From Wolbachia endosymbiont (group A) of Rhinocyllus conicus (GTDB lineage Bacteria; Pseudomonadota; Alphaproteobacteria; Rickettsiales; Anaplasmataceae), in assembly GCF_947250775.1 (NCBI RefSeq), contig NZ_OX366349.1:1612001-1676000 (forward strand): a stretch of 64,000 nucleotides of DNA. Reading direction: 5' to 3'. The notes under the pieces are model-generated. The model had not been told where the DNA came from. It searched no databases and saw only the letters and a program-made list of their open reading frames with translations. Below are positions 52,393 through 61,157 of this stretch, piece by piece. A program made the position numbers and the translations under genes. Each line of letters begins with the position of its first letter. The first letter of the stretch is position 1.

Positions 52393-52508
52393 GATTATTC
52401 ACTTATCAACTAAAAACATGATATACAAAATTATAAAGATATTCAATAGTACGGCTGTTATAGCTAAAGTGGCTTGGGTTTACCTACAATTTGAAAAACA
52501 ACAAATTC

Positions 52509-52570
52509 GTCATTCCGCTACTCGTTAGCGGAATCTATGCTGAGATACCGCGAATGAATCGCGGTATGAC
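52509..52570. repeat. Two-hairpin palindromic repeat unit
   Basis: CGTCATTCCGCTACTCGTTAG with its matching arm, followed by the ATACCGCGAATGAATCGCGG palindrome and ending in ATGACG. It lies between trhO and the permease gene. The rest of 52393-52660 shows no gene. Confidence 0.7.
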
Positions 52571-52660
52571 GTAGGGAAACCTTTCTTGGGTTAGCTATAA
52601 TTACTGGATATCTTCAGTTTTTACATATAACATTTTAATATCAAATATAGATCCAAATTA

Positions 52661-54259
52661 ATGTTTTTGAGAGTATTTAAAAATATATTCTTATTTTTAG
52701 TAAGTATATTATTCGTCTGTCCTATACTATCGTTAATATCGATTCTATTTACAGAATCAGCAAATTCTGGATGGGTAATCAGCACACTTTTCCCTGAATA
52801 TATACTGAGTACGCTAATTTTGATGATAGGAGTGGGGGGGATATCCTTCATATTTGGAGTGATTCCAGCATGGCTCACCACATTTTTTTCATTTCCTGGA
52901 AGTAAAATTTTTGAGATTGCTTTGTTCTTTCCGATATCGATTCCTGGATATATAGTAGCGTTCGTCTATGTAAATACACTAGAATTTTCAGGTCCGGTGC
53001 AGAGCTCATTAAGAGACATTTTAGAGTGGAGCAAAGGTGACTATTGGTTTCCTGAAATAAAATCCCTAGGTGGTGGAATATTAGTAATGGGATTTAGTTT
53101 ATATCCATACGTTTATATGCTAGTCCGCTCAAGTCTAAAGAATGTTAGTAACTCAGTCACTATTGCGTCAACACTTGGGTTCTCCTCATTACAGAGCCTG
53201 TTTTCTGTCATCATACCTTCCATACGTCCATCAATTATAGCTGGGTTGTCCTTGGTACTAATGGAGGTAATTACGGATTTCGGCACACCACAGTTTCTTG
53301 CTATCGATACTTTTACGACAGGAATATATCGCACCTGGTTTTTACTGCATGATAAATATTCAACTACTGTTTTAGCAGTTGCAGAATTGATTTTCGTTGC
53401 AACACTAATAGCTATCGAAAAGAAACTACAAAAAAAAGGAATATCTTACTCTTCAATCAACGCTAATGCAGATTATCACAACAAACGGAGTGTAAGTGGC
53501 ACTATACCATTGATCTTTGCTTATCTTATGTGTGTATTGCCGATATTAATAGGTTTTATTTTGCCAATGATTCCGCTCATATATTGGAGCATAGAGAAGG
53601 GGTTTTTCATATACGAAGCAAGGTTCTATAATATAATAGCAAATAGCGTTAGTTTATCATTTATCACCGCATTAATCTCAATTAGCATTGCAATAATGAT
53701 TGGATATACGGCGCGTAAAAGTAAGGTAATCAATAATGTAGCACGTCTCATTTCTTTAGGCTACGCAATTCCAAATGCAATTATCGCAATTAGCATAATA
53801 ATATTTTTAAGCAGAATATCTTCTTTCATTACTCAATATATTGTGGAAATTAGCTTGGTAGGAACTATTGGCGCATTAGTTTACTCATATTTATTTCGTT
53901 TTTTTGCTATATCTTTCAAGGCGGTAGAATCAGGGCTCAAAAAAACACCAAATGAAATTGAGTGGACTGCATATACCATGGGTCATGGGCCTATTTCCAC
54001 ATGTTTGAATGTTCATATCCCTCTCATCAAGAAGAGTATATTATCGGGATTTTTGCTCGTATTTATGGATACTATCAAGGAGCTCACAGCAACACTCATT
54101 ATAAGACCATTTAGTTTTGAAACTATATCAACTAGAATATATGAACTTGTAAGCGATGAGCGCTATAGAGAAGCTGCCCCATTTTCGTTGATAATAGTTA
54201 TAATAGGCTTAATCTCTACAATAACCTTATTTACACTTGATGATAAGGATAAAAAATAA
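52661..54259 (+). CDS. fbpB: Iron(III) ABC transporter permease
   Basis: A 532-residue inner-membrane permease with about twelve hydrophobic segments in two homologous halves, as in FbpB/SfuB proteins that import ferric iron with a periplasmic binding protein and an ATPase. Each half contains the permease loop that contacts the ATPase: ASTLGFSSLQSLFSVIIPSIRPSII near residue 170 and AYTMGHGPISTCLNVHIPLIKKSI near 440. The MEVITDFGTPQF segment is typical of the family. No ATPase or binding-protein gene is adjacent, which is usual in Wolbachia. Confidence 0.9.
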   Translation: MFLRVFKNIFLFLVSILFVCPILSLISILFTESANSGWVISTLFPEYILSTLILMIGVGGISFIFGVIPAWLTTFFSFPGSKIFEIALFFPISIPGYIVAFVYVNTLEFSGPVQSSLRDILEWSKGDYWFPEIKSLGGGILVMGFSLYPYVYMLVRSSLKNVSNSVTIASTLGFSSLQSLFSVIIPSIRPSIIAGLSLVLMEVITDFGTPQFLAIDTFTTGIYRTWFLLHDKYSTTVLAVAELIFVATLIAIEKKLQKKGISYSSINANADYHNKRSVSGTIPLIFAYLMCVLPILIGFILPMIPLIYWSIEKGFFIYEARFYNIIANSVSLSFITALISISIAIMIGYTARKSKVINNVARLISLGYAIPNAIIAISIIIFLSRISSFITQYIVEISLVGTIGALVYSYLFRFFAISFKAVESGLKKTPNEIEWTAYTMGHGPISTCLNVHIPLIKKSILSGFLLVFMDTIKELTATLIIRPFSFETISTRIYELVSDERYREAAPFSLIIVIIGLISTITLFTLDDKDKK

Positions 54260-54269
54260 ACGTAACCGT

Positions 54270-54625
54270 TCACAGATTTCCACTTAATTCTTCAATCTCA
54301 CTAATAGAAAGGCCAGTAAACTTGACAATAGTGTTGACATCAACATTATTAGCCAGCATTGCTTTTGCGACTTCAATTTTCCCTTCAATTTTCCCTTCAA
54401 TTTTTCCTTTCTCTATACCTTTTTGTATACCTTTCTCTTCAGCAAGATCAAGTCTGTATTCAAGAATGGCTTCTTCTTTCCGTAGATCCATTATTCTTTC
54501 TTCGTAAGCTACTAAATCTTTTTCGTTCCAACGAAACTTGTCTAATTCATCATATGCTAGCTTTATTATTGGCGCTTTTTCTGCTATCTCTTTTAAGTCC
54601 TCTTCTGTTGTTTCTTCTGCGTATT
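54270..54625 (-). pseudogene. Rpn-family nuclease gene, 3' exon (split by group II intron)
   Basis: Encodes the C-terminal part of an Rpn (PD-(D/E)XK, recombination-promoting nuclease/transposase-like) protein: YAEETTEEDLKEIAEKAPII, then a coiled region with a GKIEGKIEGKIE tandem repeat and ISEIEELSGNL at the end. The 5' exon is at 58893-59442. Joining the two exons gives 906 bases, an exact multiple of three (301 residues), with FFFKYAEET across the join. The 153-residue ORF that extends to 54731 starts with translated intron sequence and is not a real protein. Confidence 0.8.
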
Positions 54626-54721
54626 GTTGTCTAAGTGAAGAAGGTCGCCCTTCCTCACTCGACTGCAAAACCGTACGTGAGACTTTGCGCCTCATACGGC
54701 TTCTCTCTAATTTGGTGCTTT

Positions 54722-55706
54722 TCATGCACACCTCCTGTGTAATTCATCGTGACAATGTCCATGTAACAAAGATAAGTTTGTGATCATATTGTTTCGTCTA
54801 TTCCGGTCTTTGTGATGTATTTCTATTGTATCATCACTTTTAAACCATAGTCTACAATTATCGCATTTACTTTGTTGCAACCTCAATAATTTTATTACTC
54901 CTAGTGGCTTATCTGGTATTTTTCTCAGACGTTTACCCCAATATACCCAATCACCATCATATGGGGATCTGGTTTTTTGCACTTTGATATGTCGTTTAAT
55001 AACATGATCGCTGTGTATAGTAAGACGTACCTTGTTACTTGTCATAAAGCGCCAGTTTTCGTTATTATACTTCTTAAAGTACTTTCTTTTTATCCAGCAT
55101 CTCCCTTTGTTTGGGTGCCTAAAAACTGCCCACTTCCAGAGTTTTCTATGCATAATATTATCCAATGAGCTAAAGATTTTACATGAAACTACCGAGGAGT
55201 AATATTGACTCCATCCTCTGTTTATTGGATTGAGATCCTTTATCACCCGTTCTTGTGGTGCTCCACGCATTTCTCTGAGTTTATGTTTAATAGCTAGTGT
55301 ATGCTGTTTTATAGAATTACGACTTGGTTTGATTAATAACTTGTAACCTTTCTTACTTTCTTTTATTGGATATTGTCTTATTGAAAATCCAAGAAAATCA
55401 AATCCTGGTTTTGTTTCGTCAATGGTTCTTAATGTATGAGAAACTCTTGTTTTAGAGGGCTTTAATTTTAGTCCAATGGTTTCTAACCATTCTTCAACTA
55501 AAATTTTTGCTTTAAGAATAATCTCTTCGTTTTCATGTATGATGACAAAATCATCACAGTAGAAAATTACACTAATAGACTTTTGCGCGTTTCTATGCGA
55601 TATCCTACCATATTTTCTTTTCATGCATTGAAAGAGTTCGTTTGTTAATGCTTTTTTGACATGTTGCTCTAATCCGTGTAATGCAACACAAGCTAGCAAC
55701 GGTGAG
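54722..55706 (-). pseudogene. Group II intron reverse transcriptase/maturase, C-terminal part
   Basis: Continues the RT from ISPLLACVALHGLEQHV: FYCDDFVIIHENEE is the polymerase active site (YCDD where YADD is usual), KTRVSHTLRTIDE and FDFLGFSIRQY follow, then the maturase X domain (NPINRGWSQYYSSVV) and an HNH endonuclease (CDNCRLWFKSDDTIEIHHKD, then HGHCHDELHR). All domains are present, but the serine-recombinase element separates them from the N-terminal RT part at 57667-58467, within RT motif 4 (QGGTISPLL), so no complete protein can be made from this copy. Confidence 0.88.
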
Positions 55707-57666
55707 ATTACCCCGCCAACAATGTTGCAAAAAACGTAAAATTAGAGAAAAGCATTTCTCGAAAACTTCTATGTCCAAAAACAAGAGTGCCATTTATTTA
55801 TAGTGCCAACAATCAATTAACCATCAGTTTCAATGAATGATATGAACATATTATTTCAAGGAAAGTTCATGGGAAATAAGAGATTAGCTATACGGATTAG
55901 CTGTAGCTATGAAACTAACCGGTTGGCAGAAAAGTATTTGTTAGATGCTTATGAAAAAGCCGTGTCAAAGCAAGTAAGCCAAAAAAATTTAAAACATAAA
56001 AATGGGATTCAAGGAGGATCAAATGGTAACAGTGAGTTTATATGCAAGAGTTTCTTCGGGGAAACAAGCACAAGAAAATACAATAGCAAGTCAAGTTGCA
56101 GCTTTAGAGAAGCAAATTAGTACGGATGGATACAAATTATTAAGTGAGTATAAATTTATTGATAATGGCTACAGTGGATCTAATCTAGTCCGTCCTGATC
56201 TAGAAAAGTTACGTGATAAAGTAACAGAAGGTAAAATTGATAGAATTTACATTCATTCACCTGATCGCTTATCTAGAAAATATGCATATCAAATGGTATT
56301 ACTTGAAGAATTTGAGAAAGCAGGAGCAGAAACGGTTTTCTTAAATTATGAGATTAACGATAATCCAGAATCTCAATTGCTGTTACAAATGCAAGGTATG
56401 ATAGCAGAATATGAACGAGCGAAAATTATGGAACGAAGTCGTCGCGGAAAGATTTATGCAGCTAATAAAGGTTGTGTAAGCGTAATGGGAGGAGCTCCTT
56501 ATGGTTATCGTTATATAGATAAATATATGGGAGGAGGACAAGCTTTATTTGAAATAAACGAAGAAGAAGCTAATGTTGTTAGGAAAGTATTTTTGTGGAT
56601 AGGAAGAGAAAGGACAAGTATTGGGGAAGTGTGTCGTCGGCTAAACACTATGTCTATTATAACACGAACAGGAAAAAAGTACTGGGATAGAAGTGTGATT
56701 TGGGGTATGTTAAAAAATCCTGCTTACAAAGGACAAGCGGCTTTTGGTAAAACAAAAGTAGGTATAAAGTTACAACATATCAGACCACAGAAACATTCTT
56801 GTGAACAACCGAAAGATAATTACTCTACCTATTCTGTTGAAAAAGCAAATTGGATTTATGTTAAAGTGCCAAATATAGTGGACGAAGATGTATTTGATAT
56901 AGTTCAAGAACAATTAGCTGAGAATAGAAAAATAGCAAGGACAAGAGAAAGAGGAGCAAAATATTTACTACAAGGTTTAATCGTATGTAAGCGTTGTCGT
57001 TATGCATATTACGGAAGTCCTGTAAGAAATAAGCGAGGAGAAAAAATTGATCATTATGCTTATTATCGTTGTATTGGTAGAGATTCTTACCGTTTTGGTG
57101 GTAATAAAATTTGTGATAATAAACACATTCGTACAGATGCATTAGAAACAGCCGTTTGGGAAGAGGTTAAGCATTTATTGAAAAATCCAAATAGGGTTTT
57201 AGAAGAATACAGGCGTAGACTTTCAGAGCTTAAAAAATCATCATGGGATCAAAAAAGCGATTTACTAGAGAAACAAGAAAATAAATTAAAACGTGGTATT
57301 GCTAGACTTATTGATAGTTATGCTCAAGAATATATTAATCAAGAAGAATTTGAACCACGAATTAAAGCAATGAAACAAAGTTTAAAAACAATTGAAGAGG
57401 AGAAGAAAAGGATATTCGATCAAAAGAAATTAAAACAGGAATTAACTTTGGTTGTAACCAATTTAGAAGACTTTTCTTCCAATATTACATCAAACCTTGA
57501 TAACGCAGACTGGCTAACTAAACGTGATATTATTAGAACGTTAGTCAAGAGAATTGAAATTAACCTTGAGGACGTAAATGTGGTATTTCGTGTAAAAGAG
57601 CTACCAAACTCTCCTGGAAATAATCGAGAAGAAAAGAAAAATTTGCAACATTGTTGGCGGGGTAAT
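55707..57666 (+). mobile_element. Compact serine-recombinase transposon, copy 3
   Basis: A 1,960-bp copy identical in ends and proteins to copy 1, inserted in the group II intron RT gene in the opposite direction. Because the RT is conserved, the empty site can be read exactly: ...GGGACG AT CTCACCG..., with AT now present on both sides. This fixes the borders and shows a 2-bp duplication at most. Confidence 0.92.
55869..56120 (+). CDS. Short ORF upstream of recombinase (orf1), copy 3
   Basis: Same 83-residue frame as at 209-460, with its AAGGA site and ATG 55869, intact. Its 3' part overlaps the recombinase gene in another frame. Function unknown; the basic LAEKYLLDAYEKAVSKQ helix is the only notable part. 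Confidence 0.5.
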   Translation: MGNKRLAIRISCSYETNRLAEKYLLDAYEKAVSKQVSQKNLKHKNGIQGGSNGNSEFICKSFFGETSTRKYNSKSSCSFREAN

Positions 57667-57735
57667 CGTCCCTCCTTGAATTGTACCACGTTTTGTGGAT
57701 TGAAGCTTTCCATCTTCCATAACACCAGCTCCTAA
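56023..57735 (+). CDS. Large serine recombinase, copy 3
   Basis: Same recombinase as at 363-2021 over the shared 548 residues. ATG 56023 follows AAGGAGG. The frame leaves the element at 57666 and continues antisense to the intron RT gene for 22 codons (RPSLNCTTFCGLKLSIFHNT, SS) to a stop at 57735. With copies 1 and 2 this shows that the element never supplies a stop codon for its own recombinase. Confidence 0.92.
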   Translation: MVTVSLYARVSSGKQAQENTIASQVAALEKQISTDGYKLLSEYKFIDNGYSGSNLVRPDLEKLRDKVTEGKIDRIYIHSPDRLSRKYAYQMVLLEEFEKAGAETVFLNYEINDNPESQLLLQMQGMIAEYERAKIMERSRRGKIYAANKGCVSVMGGAPYGYRYIDKYMGGGQALFEINEEEANVVRKVFLWIGRERTSIGEVCRRLNTMSIITRTGKKYWDRSVIWGMLKNPAYKGQAAFGKTKVGIKLQHIRPQKHSCEQPKDNYSTYSVEKANWIYVKVPNIVDEDVFDIVQEQLAENRKIARTRERGAKYLLQGLIVCKRCRYAYYGSPVRNKRGEKIDHYAYYRCIGRDSYRFGGNKICDNKHIRTDALETAVWEEVKHLLKNPNRVLEEYRRRLSELKKSSWDQKSDLLEKQENKLKRGIARLIDSYAQEYINQEEFEPRIKAMKQSLKTIEEEKKRIFDQKKLKQELTLVVTNLEDFSSNITSNLDNADWLTKRDIIRTLVKRIEINLEDVNVVFRVKELPNSPGNNREEKKNLQHCWRGNRPSLNCTTFCGLKLSIFHNTSS

Positions 57736-58467
57736 CCATCCTTTTATGATTTTCTTTAATGTTGGTGTGGTATTGAGCTTTTCAAGCAATTTATTATGGT
57801 TAATATTGTCAAAGCATCCAGAAATATCAGCATCTAATACATATGCTGTTTTCTGTTTTAGCACATCAAATATGGCTTCAATTGCATCATGACATGATCT
57901 ACCAGGTCTAAAACCATAAGTGTTTGGCTCAAGTTTTGCCTCCCATTCTGGTTCTAAAGCCATTTTTACAAGTGTTTGTTTTGCTCGACACGATATAGTG
58001 GGTATACCAAGTGGGCGATGCTCCGATGGCTTACCAGATTTTGGAATCCAGACACGTCTTGATGGCTTTGCTTTTTCTTTTATATCTAAAAAATATGATA
58101 GTTGTAATCTTTCTTTTTGATTAAGGTTAGCTTTTCCATCAATACCTGCAGTCTTCTTCCCCCTATTGTCCTGTGTTACTTTCTTAACAGCGAGTGTTTT
58201 TGCACTTGTTGATTTGAGTAATAATCTCTGAAGATTATGCATCTTTTTGATATCATTACATTTAGAAGCTTGGTAAATTCGTTTTTGTAGCTTAAATGAA
58301 GATTTCTTTAGCTTGCGCCAAGGAATTCCATTCCATTCATACCTAACTTTTTGCTGGTCCATAACATATTCACTACTATTCACCACTTTACCTTCCAAAT
58401 TAAAGTGTTTACGTCTGCATATCCCAGATATTACTTTGGGCATTAGCTTCTTAAACAATCCTTCCAC
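57667..58467 (-). pseudogene. Group II intron reverse transcriptase/maturase, N-terminal part
   Basis: Starts at ATG 58467 and includes the RT0-RT4 blocks: AGIDGKANLNQKERLQL, RRVWIPKSGKPSEHRPLGIP, NTYGFRPGRSCHDAIEAIF and YVLDADISGCFDNINHNKLL (first polymerase Asp residues). The frame is cut after TKRGTIQGGTI by the serine-recombinase element; its continuation is at 54722-55706. Group II maturases are needed for splicing in vivo, so this intron would need a maturase from another copy. Confidence 0.88.
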
Positions 58468-58892
58468 ATAGTAGCTTGTGGCTGGCTACTTACTTATATT
58501 TTAATGAATATAAGAGCTTCTATGTGGTTACTCTGTTCCATGGCTTCGTTTCACGTTAAACTTAGATTCCTACTATTTGCCGGAAGCTTGGAACATCAAT
58601 AACTAAAGTCTTCAATCTTTAGTTCCCTTTTTGCTTCGTACCATTTTGGTCTATGCGTAGTTCAATCTCTTTTCGCATATTATGCTTTGACGACAATTCA
58701 AACATAGGTTTCTCTCGTAATCATATCTAACTCTGTTTGCAGGGATTCACCACGAGATTTAGTGTTACCTGCTTTTATCTCATGCTTGCATCCCAGAGGT
58801 TGCCACTCTTTGAAATGTGAGATATACATTATCCCTGATGTCTGGGAAGATGGAATTTAACCACCACAAAACCATGACCTTCCAGGTCGCAC

Positions 58893-59442
58893 TAAAGAAA
58901 AATAGCCAACGATCTACTATGCTTTCTAGCTGTTCTACTTTGCTTTTTGTAAATTTAGGTAACTCAATAAAGACAAATTGAAAATCTTTTAAGTAATGGC
59001 CGTTGGTTTTTATATCACGTATATTATGAGTAGAGATATAACCAACTTCTTCAGGAAGTAAGTTACAATTGGAAATAGCAATAAAGAAGACTTTCTTTAA
59101 ATCAATGTAGTTGCCAGATTTATCTAATTGTCTTGAGTAAGCCTTAGCAGCATATAGTTGAGCGCGTTTCTCAAAACCTTTATCACGAGCCAGTTGCATC
59201 TCAATCACAAACCTATTACCAATAGAATCCTTGCAGAGAACATCAACAATACTTTGTTTATCAGAGGCAATTTCGGGATCCATGATAGTACTTAAGAATT
59301 CTACTTCTTGTATTGCACTTGCCTCAGCAAATCCTAAAATATCGTTCAAAAAGTGAATAAGGATATTCTTATTTTTTTCCGTTCCAAAGATTTTTTTGAA
59401 ACACAAATCATTGCGAGGATCGAGAAATTTTGAAAGAGCCAT
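58893..59442 (-). pseudogene. Rpn-family nuclease gene, 5' exon (split by group II intron)
   Basis: Encodes MALSKFLDPRNDLCFKKIFG, LSTIMDPEIASDKQSIVDVL and RFVIEMQL (Asp and E-x-Q of the PD-(D/E)XK active site), then AQLYAAKAYSRQLDKSGNYI and ESIVDRWLFFF, where the intron begins in the middle of a codon. The frame read to 58780 includes intron bases. A closely related complete-looking 5' part lies at 63500-64000 in the opposite direction. Confidence 0.82.
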
Positions 59443-59605
59443 AATGCTTGGAAAATATTAATAATTATACACTATTATTAACAATTATTCAACTATATTT
59501 TTGAAGATAGCTAGTTTCTGTATTTACTTTAAATTGAAGAAAGCTCAAATGAAAGATCGTGTTTTTCACAGAATGCAGTCTGGTTACTATATAATTTTTT
59601 GATTT

Positions 59606-60928
59606 TCACTTTTTTTTTAACCTTGCAATGATATTTTCTTTGCCGATAAAAATTAATAATTTAGCGAGCTCTGGTCCTGTTTCTGTTCCTGTTAAAGCTG
59701 AACGCAACTGCATAAATAAGTCTTTTGCCTTTATATCCACTGTCTGTCGAATAGCTTTTACCCACTCTGATAATGTGTTTTCGTTACAATCGCCTTGAGG
59801 CAATGCATTGAACGCAATTTTTATAAGCTCCTTATCAAGAATCACAGGCTCTATATCAGATTTGCATATTTTCCACCACTTGGCCACCTCAGAAAACCTT
59901 TCTATATTGTTCCTTATAAAATACCAAAACTCTGAGGAGTCCACTCCAATTTGATTTAAACGGTCTTGCACCATTTCAAATGGCATTTGTTGCAGCACTT
60001 TGCTATTTAGCTTGTATACTTCACTCAAGCTGAATTGTACAGATGCTGAGCTAAATTTTTTAATGTCAAATGAGTCAATCAAAGATTGCATACAGGCGCA
60101 AGCTTCAATTGGATTGGATGTTCCGAGCTTCACTAAATAACTAACTAGCGCCATTGGTTCAGTCTCATCTTCTCTTATGGACTTGATATCCAGCCCGCCT
60201 TTCCGTTTCGATATCTTGCTATCATCAAAATGTAGTAGAGAAAGGTGAGTAAATATAGGGATTTTCGCTTTTAATGCTTTAATCATTTGGATCTGAACTG
60301 CGGTATTAGTTACATGATCTTCCCCACGTACAACATGGGTTACATTAAAGTCAACGTCATCAATAACAGAAGGTAGCATGTATGTATAAATTCCATCTTC
60401 TCTTTTTACCACAGGATCGCTGATGTGACTTGTTGCAATATTTATTTCACCTTTAACTTCATCATTCCATTTAACAACTTCATTTCTATCCAATTTAAAC
60501 CTGAAATGTGGTCTTCGTCCTTCTTGCTCATAATGGATTTTCTCTTGCTCAGTTAGAAGCAATGCACTTCTGTCATAAACAGGAGGAAGTCCTTGTTTTA
60601 ATTGCAACTTTCGTTTAATTTCTAACTCTTCTCTTGTTTCATAGCATGCATAAATATGCCCTTCTTTTATTAACTGCAAGAACACCTTGTTATAGCGCTC
60701 AAAGCGCTCTGATTGCTTAAAACTTGCATCCCAATCGATACCAATCCATTTTAGGTCTTCTATGATATTATTTATATATTTGACATCTGAACGCTGAAGG
60801 TCAGTATCATCAAAACGGAGTAGAAATTTTCCATTTTGATTACGTGTGTACATCCAACAAACCAAAGCAGTCCGTACGTTTCCTACGTGGAGATAGCCAG
60901 TTGGGCTTGGAGCGAATCTTGTTAGCAT
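59606..60928 (-). CDS. gltX: Glutamate--tRNA ligase
   Basis: A class I aminoacyl-tRNA synthetase that charges tRNA-Glu (and possibly tRNA-Gln, later amidated). The 440 residues open with TRFAPSPTGYLHVGNVRTAL, the HIGH-type motif as HVGN, then FDDTDLQRSD; HVVRGEDHVTNT is typical, and the KMSKS-type loop is DSKISKRKGG near residue 243. The C-terminal anticodon-binding part is of ordinary length. Alphaproteobacteria often have two GltX copies; this may be one of them. Confidence 0.95.
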   Translation of the reverse strand: MLTRFAPSPTGYLHVGNVRTALVCWMYTRNQNGKFLLRFDDTDLQRSDVKYINNIIEDLKWIGIDWDASFKQSERFERYNKVFLQLIKEGHIYACYETREELEIKRKLQLKQGLPPVYDRSALLLTEQEKIHYEQEGRRPHFRFKLDRNEVVKWNDEVKGEINIATSHISDPVVKREDGIYTYMLPSVIDDVDFNVTHVVRGEDHVTNTAVQIQMIKALKAKIPIFTHLSLLHFDDSKISKRKGGLDIKSIREDETEPMALVSYLVKLGTSNPIEACACMQSLIDSFDIKKFSSASVQFSLSEVYKLNSKVLQQMPFEMVQDRLNQIGVDSSEFWYFIRNNIERFSEVAKWWKICKSDIEPVILDKELIKIAFNALPQGDCNENTLSEWVKAIRQTVDIKAKDLFMQLRSALTGTETGPELAKLLIFIGKENIIARLKKK

Positions 60929-61006
60929 TTAAATAGCAATATTGTAAAATAATAACTTATTTACTCTAATTTATTTTAATTTTATATAAATATACGGCTA
61001 AAGCAA

Positions 61007-61153
61007 GTGAGATCTGCTAATACAATTGAGCAAGAGAAGAATAAGTATGGCTATAGCATTGTGGCACCTTTGATATTTGATGGATTAAGACCATATGATA
61101 AATTCAAGAAAATTCACAACTTGACGACAAAGGCTAATGTAGCATTATATTGA
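61007..61153 (+). CDS. Possible small ORF just before ligA
   Basis: A 48-codon frame from GTG 61007 (RSANTIEQEKNKYGYSIVAP, then LIFDGLRPYDKFKKIHNLTT) ending 5 bases before the ligA start. The frame stays open a little upstream without a good start, so it may be the tail of a lost gene rather than a small protein. I do not recognise it. Confidence 0.3.
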   Translation: MRSANTIEQEKNKYGYSIVAPLIFDGLRPYDKFKKIHNLTTKANVALY

Positions 61154-61157
61154 TATC

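Larger units (their letters stand above)
54626..58892 (-). mobile_element. Group II intron with split maturase, carrying a transposon
   Basis: On the minus strand the intron begins GTGCGACCTGG at 58892, the group II 5' consensus. Near the 3' end is a domain V-like hairpin (AGCCGTATGAGGCG with CTCACGTACGGTT, about 54666-54709) and a domain VI-like stem, ending in AC near 54626 (54629 also keeps the frame). It encodes a reverse transcriptase-maturase with an HNH domain. Without the 1,960-bp serine-recombinase element at 55707-57666 it would be about 2.3 kb, normal for the class. 58468-58885 holds the non-coding 5' domains. It splits an Rpn gene. Confidence 0.88.

Noticed and set aside
54270..54731. 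153-residue protein as an independent gene
   Set aside because: Its first ~35 residues are translated intron domains V and VI; only the part from 54625 down is coding, as the Rpn 3' exon.
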